Shown in pieces: positions 39,906-41,112 of a stretch of DNA of 41,112 nucleotides (position 1 is the first letter of the stretch; every line of letters begins with the position of its first letter). A model generated the notes under the pieces. That model was not told where the DNA came from. It made no database searches and saw only the letters and a list, made by a program, of their open reading frames with translations. The translations under genes were made by a program, and so were the position numbers. Source of the stretch: Pseudomonadota bacterium (GTDB lineage: Bacteria; Pseudomonadota; Alphaproteobacteria; Acetobacterales; Acetobacteraceae); assembly GCA_021808055.1 (NCBI GenBank), contig JAKBCH010000011.1, positions 1-41,112 on the forward strand. Reading direction: 5' to 3'.

Positions 39906-41112
39906 ATGAGTGATTCGTTGACCGATTATAAATCCACTGTGTTTTTGCCGCGCACGGAATTCCCGATGCGTGGGGAGCTGCCCAAGCGCGAACCCGAGAT
40001 GCTGAAGCGCTGGGCGGAGATGAACCTTTGGGCGCGCCTGCGTGCGGCGGCCGAGGGTAAAACCCCGTTCGTGCTGCATGACGGCCCGCCTTACGCCAAC
40101 GGCAATCTGCATATTGGCCATGCGCTGAACAAGATTCACAAGGATGTCATCAACCGCGCGCAATCCATGGCCGGGCGGGATGTGGATTATATTCCCGGCT
40201 GGGACTGCCACGGCCTGCCGATTGAGTGGAAGGTTGAGGAAAAATACCGCGCCAAGAAGCTGGATAAGGATCAGGTTCCGGTTCTGGAATTCCGCAAGGA
40301 ATGCCGGGAATATGCGCAAGCTTGGCTGGAGGTGCAGTCCGCCGAGTTCCAACGCTTAGGCGTGATGGGCGATTGGGCGCGGCGCTATGCCACCATGGAT
40401 TTCGCCTCCGAGGCGGCGATTGCAGGCGAGATCGGCAAGTTTTTGATGAACGGCGCGCTGTATCGGGGCTTGCGGCCGGTGATGTGGAGCCCGGTGGAGA
40501 AAACCGCTCTGGCGGAAGCCGAGGTTGAGTATCACGATAAGAAAGATACCGCGATCTATGTGCGGTTTCCGGCGGCGAATGACGTGTTTGCCGGTTGTGC
40601 CATCGTTATCTGGACCACCACGCCTTGGACCATTCCGGGTAATCGCGGCCTCGCGGCGGGGCATGAGCTGGAATATGCTCTGGTCACCGTGGACGAGGTG
40701 ACCGAGGGCAGCCTGGCCGTGAAGGGCGAGAAGCTGATTGTTGGCACATCCCTGCTGGAAGGGTTTGCCAAGGAAATTGGCATTACCGCCTATTCCGTGG
40801 GTGAGCGTTTCCCGGGGACGAGGCTGAATGGCCTGCGTTTTCATCACCCGCTGGCCAAGGTGAGCGAGGGGTATAATTTCCACGTTGAAGTGATGCTGGG
40901 CGAGTTCGTGACCATGGAGGCGGGCACTGGCATTGTGCATATGGCCCCTGGCCATGGCGAGGATGATTTCCAACTCTGCAAGGCCCATGGCATTTCAGTG
41001 CCGGATACGGTGGCGGATGACGGCACGTTTTACCAGAACGTGCCGCTGTTTGCGGGCTTGCATGTGTACAAGGCGGCGGACCCGGTTTGCGCGAAGCTGG
41101 TTGAGGCGGGGA
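39906..41112 (+). CDS. ileS: Isoleucine--tRNA ligase, N-terminal part, cut by the window edge
   Basis: Class I synthetase that charges tRNA-Ile. The open frame from ATG 39906 runs 402 codons to the last base without a stop. Visible are the class Ia start (TVFLPRTEFPMRGELPKREPE), the HIGH motif in GNLHIGHALNKIHKD (69-72), PGWDCHGLPIEWKVE, RRYATMDF and the start of the CP1 editing domain (IWTTTPWTIPGNRGLAAG). About 550 residues with the KMSKS loop lie beyond the window. The preceding 99 bases contain no gene. Confidence 0.96.
   Translation, partial: MSDSLTDYKSTVFLPRTEFPMRGELPKREPEMLKRWAEMNLWARLRAAAEGKTPFVLHDGPPYANGNLHIGHALNKIHKDVINRAQSMAGRDVDYIPGWDCHGLPIEWKVEEKYRAKKLDKDQVPVLEFRKECREYAQAWLEVQSAEFQRLGVMGDWARRYATMDFASEAAIAGEIGKFLMNGALYRGLRPVMWSPVEKTALAEAEVEYHDKKDTAIYVRFPAANDVFAGCAIVIWTTTPWTIPGNRGLAAGHELEYALVTVDEVTEGSLAVKGEKLIVGTSLLEGFAKEIGITAYSVGERFPGTRLNGLRFHHPLAKVSEGYNFHVEVMLGEFVTMEAGTGIVHMAPGHGEDDFQLCKAHGISVPDTVADDGTFYQNVPLFAGLHVYKAADPVCAKLVEAG

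Overview
The window is chromosomal DNA from a GC-rich alphaproteobacterium, most likely of the Acetobacteraceae (acidophile-type relatives such as Acidocella or Acidiphilium; family-level guess from gene content and protein style, not proven). Markers of the class are the short ProRS type followed by one LolC/E-type permease and LolD, the NDUFA12 supernumerary complex I subunit next to an MCE protein and DUF2155, the GapR (DUF2312)/DUF1244 pair opposite pyruvate kinase, the three-gene PntAA-PntAB-PntB transhydrogenase and DUF2125. Most of it is dense housekeeping sequence with many ATGA or TGATG gene junctions. No tRNA, rRNA, CRISPR array, transposase or integrase was seen.

Layout. 1-2768 (+): 3' part of proS, lolC/E, lolD. 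9769-2765 (-): a cysteine-free relative of the cobalamin-dependent ribonucleotide reductase, a RidA-family protein, a WbpM/CapD-type nucleotide-sugar dehydratase, a DegT aminotransferase, prolyl aminopeptidase and a frameshifted TAXI solute-binding protein. 9887-11537 (+): NDUFA12, MlaD-like, DUF2155. 11688-14011 (+): two tandem OmpA-family porin-like proteins whose 3' 348 bases are nearly identical. 17415-14064: a TPP riboswitch with a ThiY-like binding protein, a chalcone-isomerase-like protein and ubiA on the minus strand, and rsmE diverging from ubiA on the plus strand. 17438-19755 (+): gshA and an ScpB-type methylmalonyl-CoA decarboxylase. 19756-20183 is the only long gene-free stretch and is filled with nested inverted repeats built on TAGAGC/GCTCTA.

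20184-22351 (-): lipoprotein and pyruvate kinase; 22599-23242 (+): DUF1244 and GapR; 23379-27286 (+): oligoendopeptidase, ABC1/UbiB-like kinase and TylF-like methyltransferase; 27428-30389 (+): the proton-translocating transhydrogenase. 30441-32016 holds an AT-richer polytopic membrane protein gene lying between the 3' end of prmA and a degenerate copy of that end. 35965-31988 (-): metF-uvrD-prmA, all overlapping. 36134-37566 (+): mlaA-mlaC. Then DUF2125 (-), ribF (+) and the 5' part of ileS (+), which runs off the window.

How the genes work together: the envelope theme is strong (LolC/E-LolD for lipoproteins, MlaD and MlaA-MlaC for phospholipid traffic, OmpA pair, nucleotide-sugar enzymes). 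The metabolic set covers glutathione, ubiquinone, NADPH supply, one-carbon flow, flavin cofactors and thiamine-precursor uptake. The least explained parts are the cysteine-free NrdJ-like protein next to RidA and the prmA-repeat-bounded insert.
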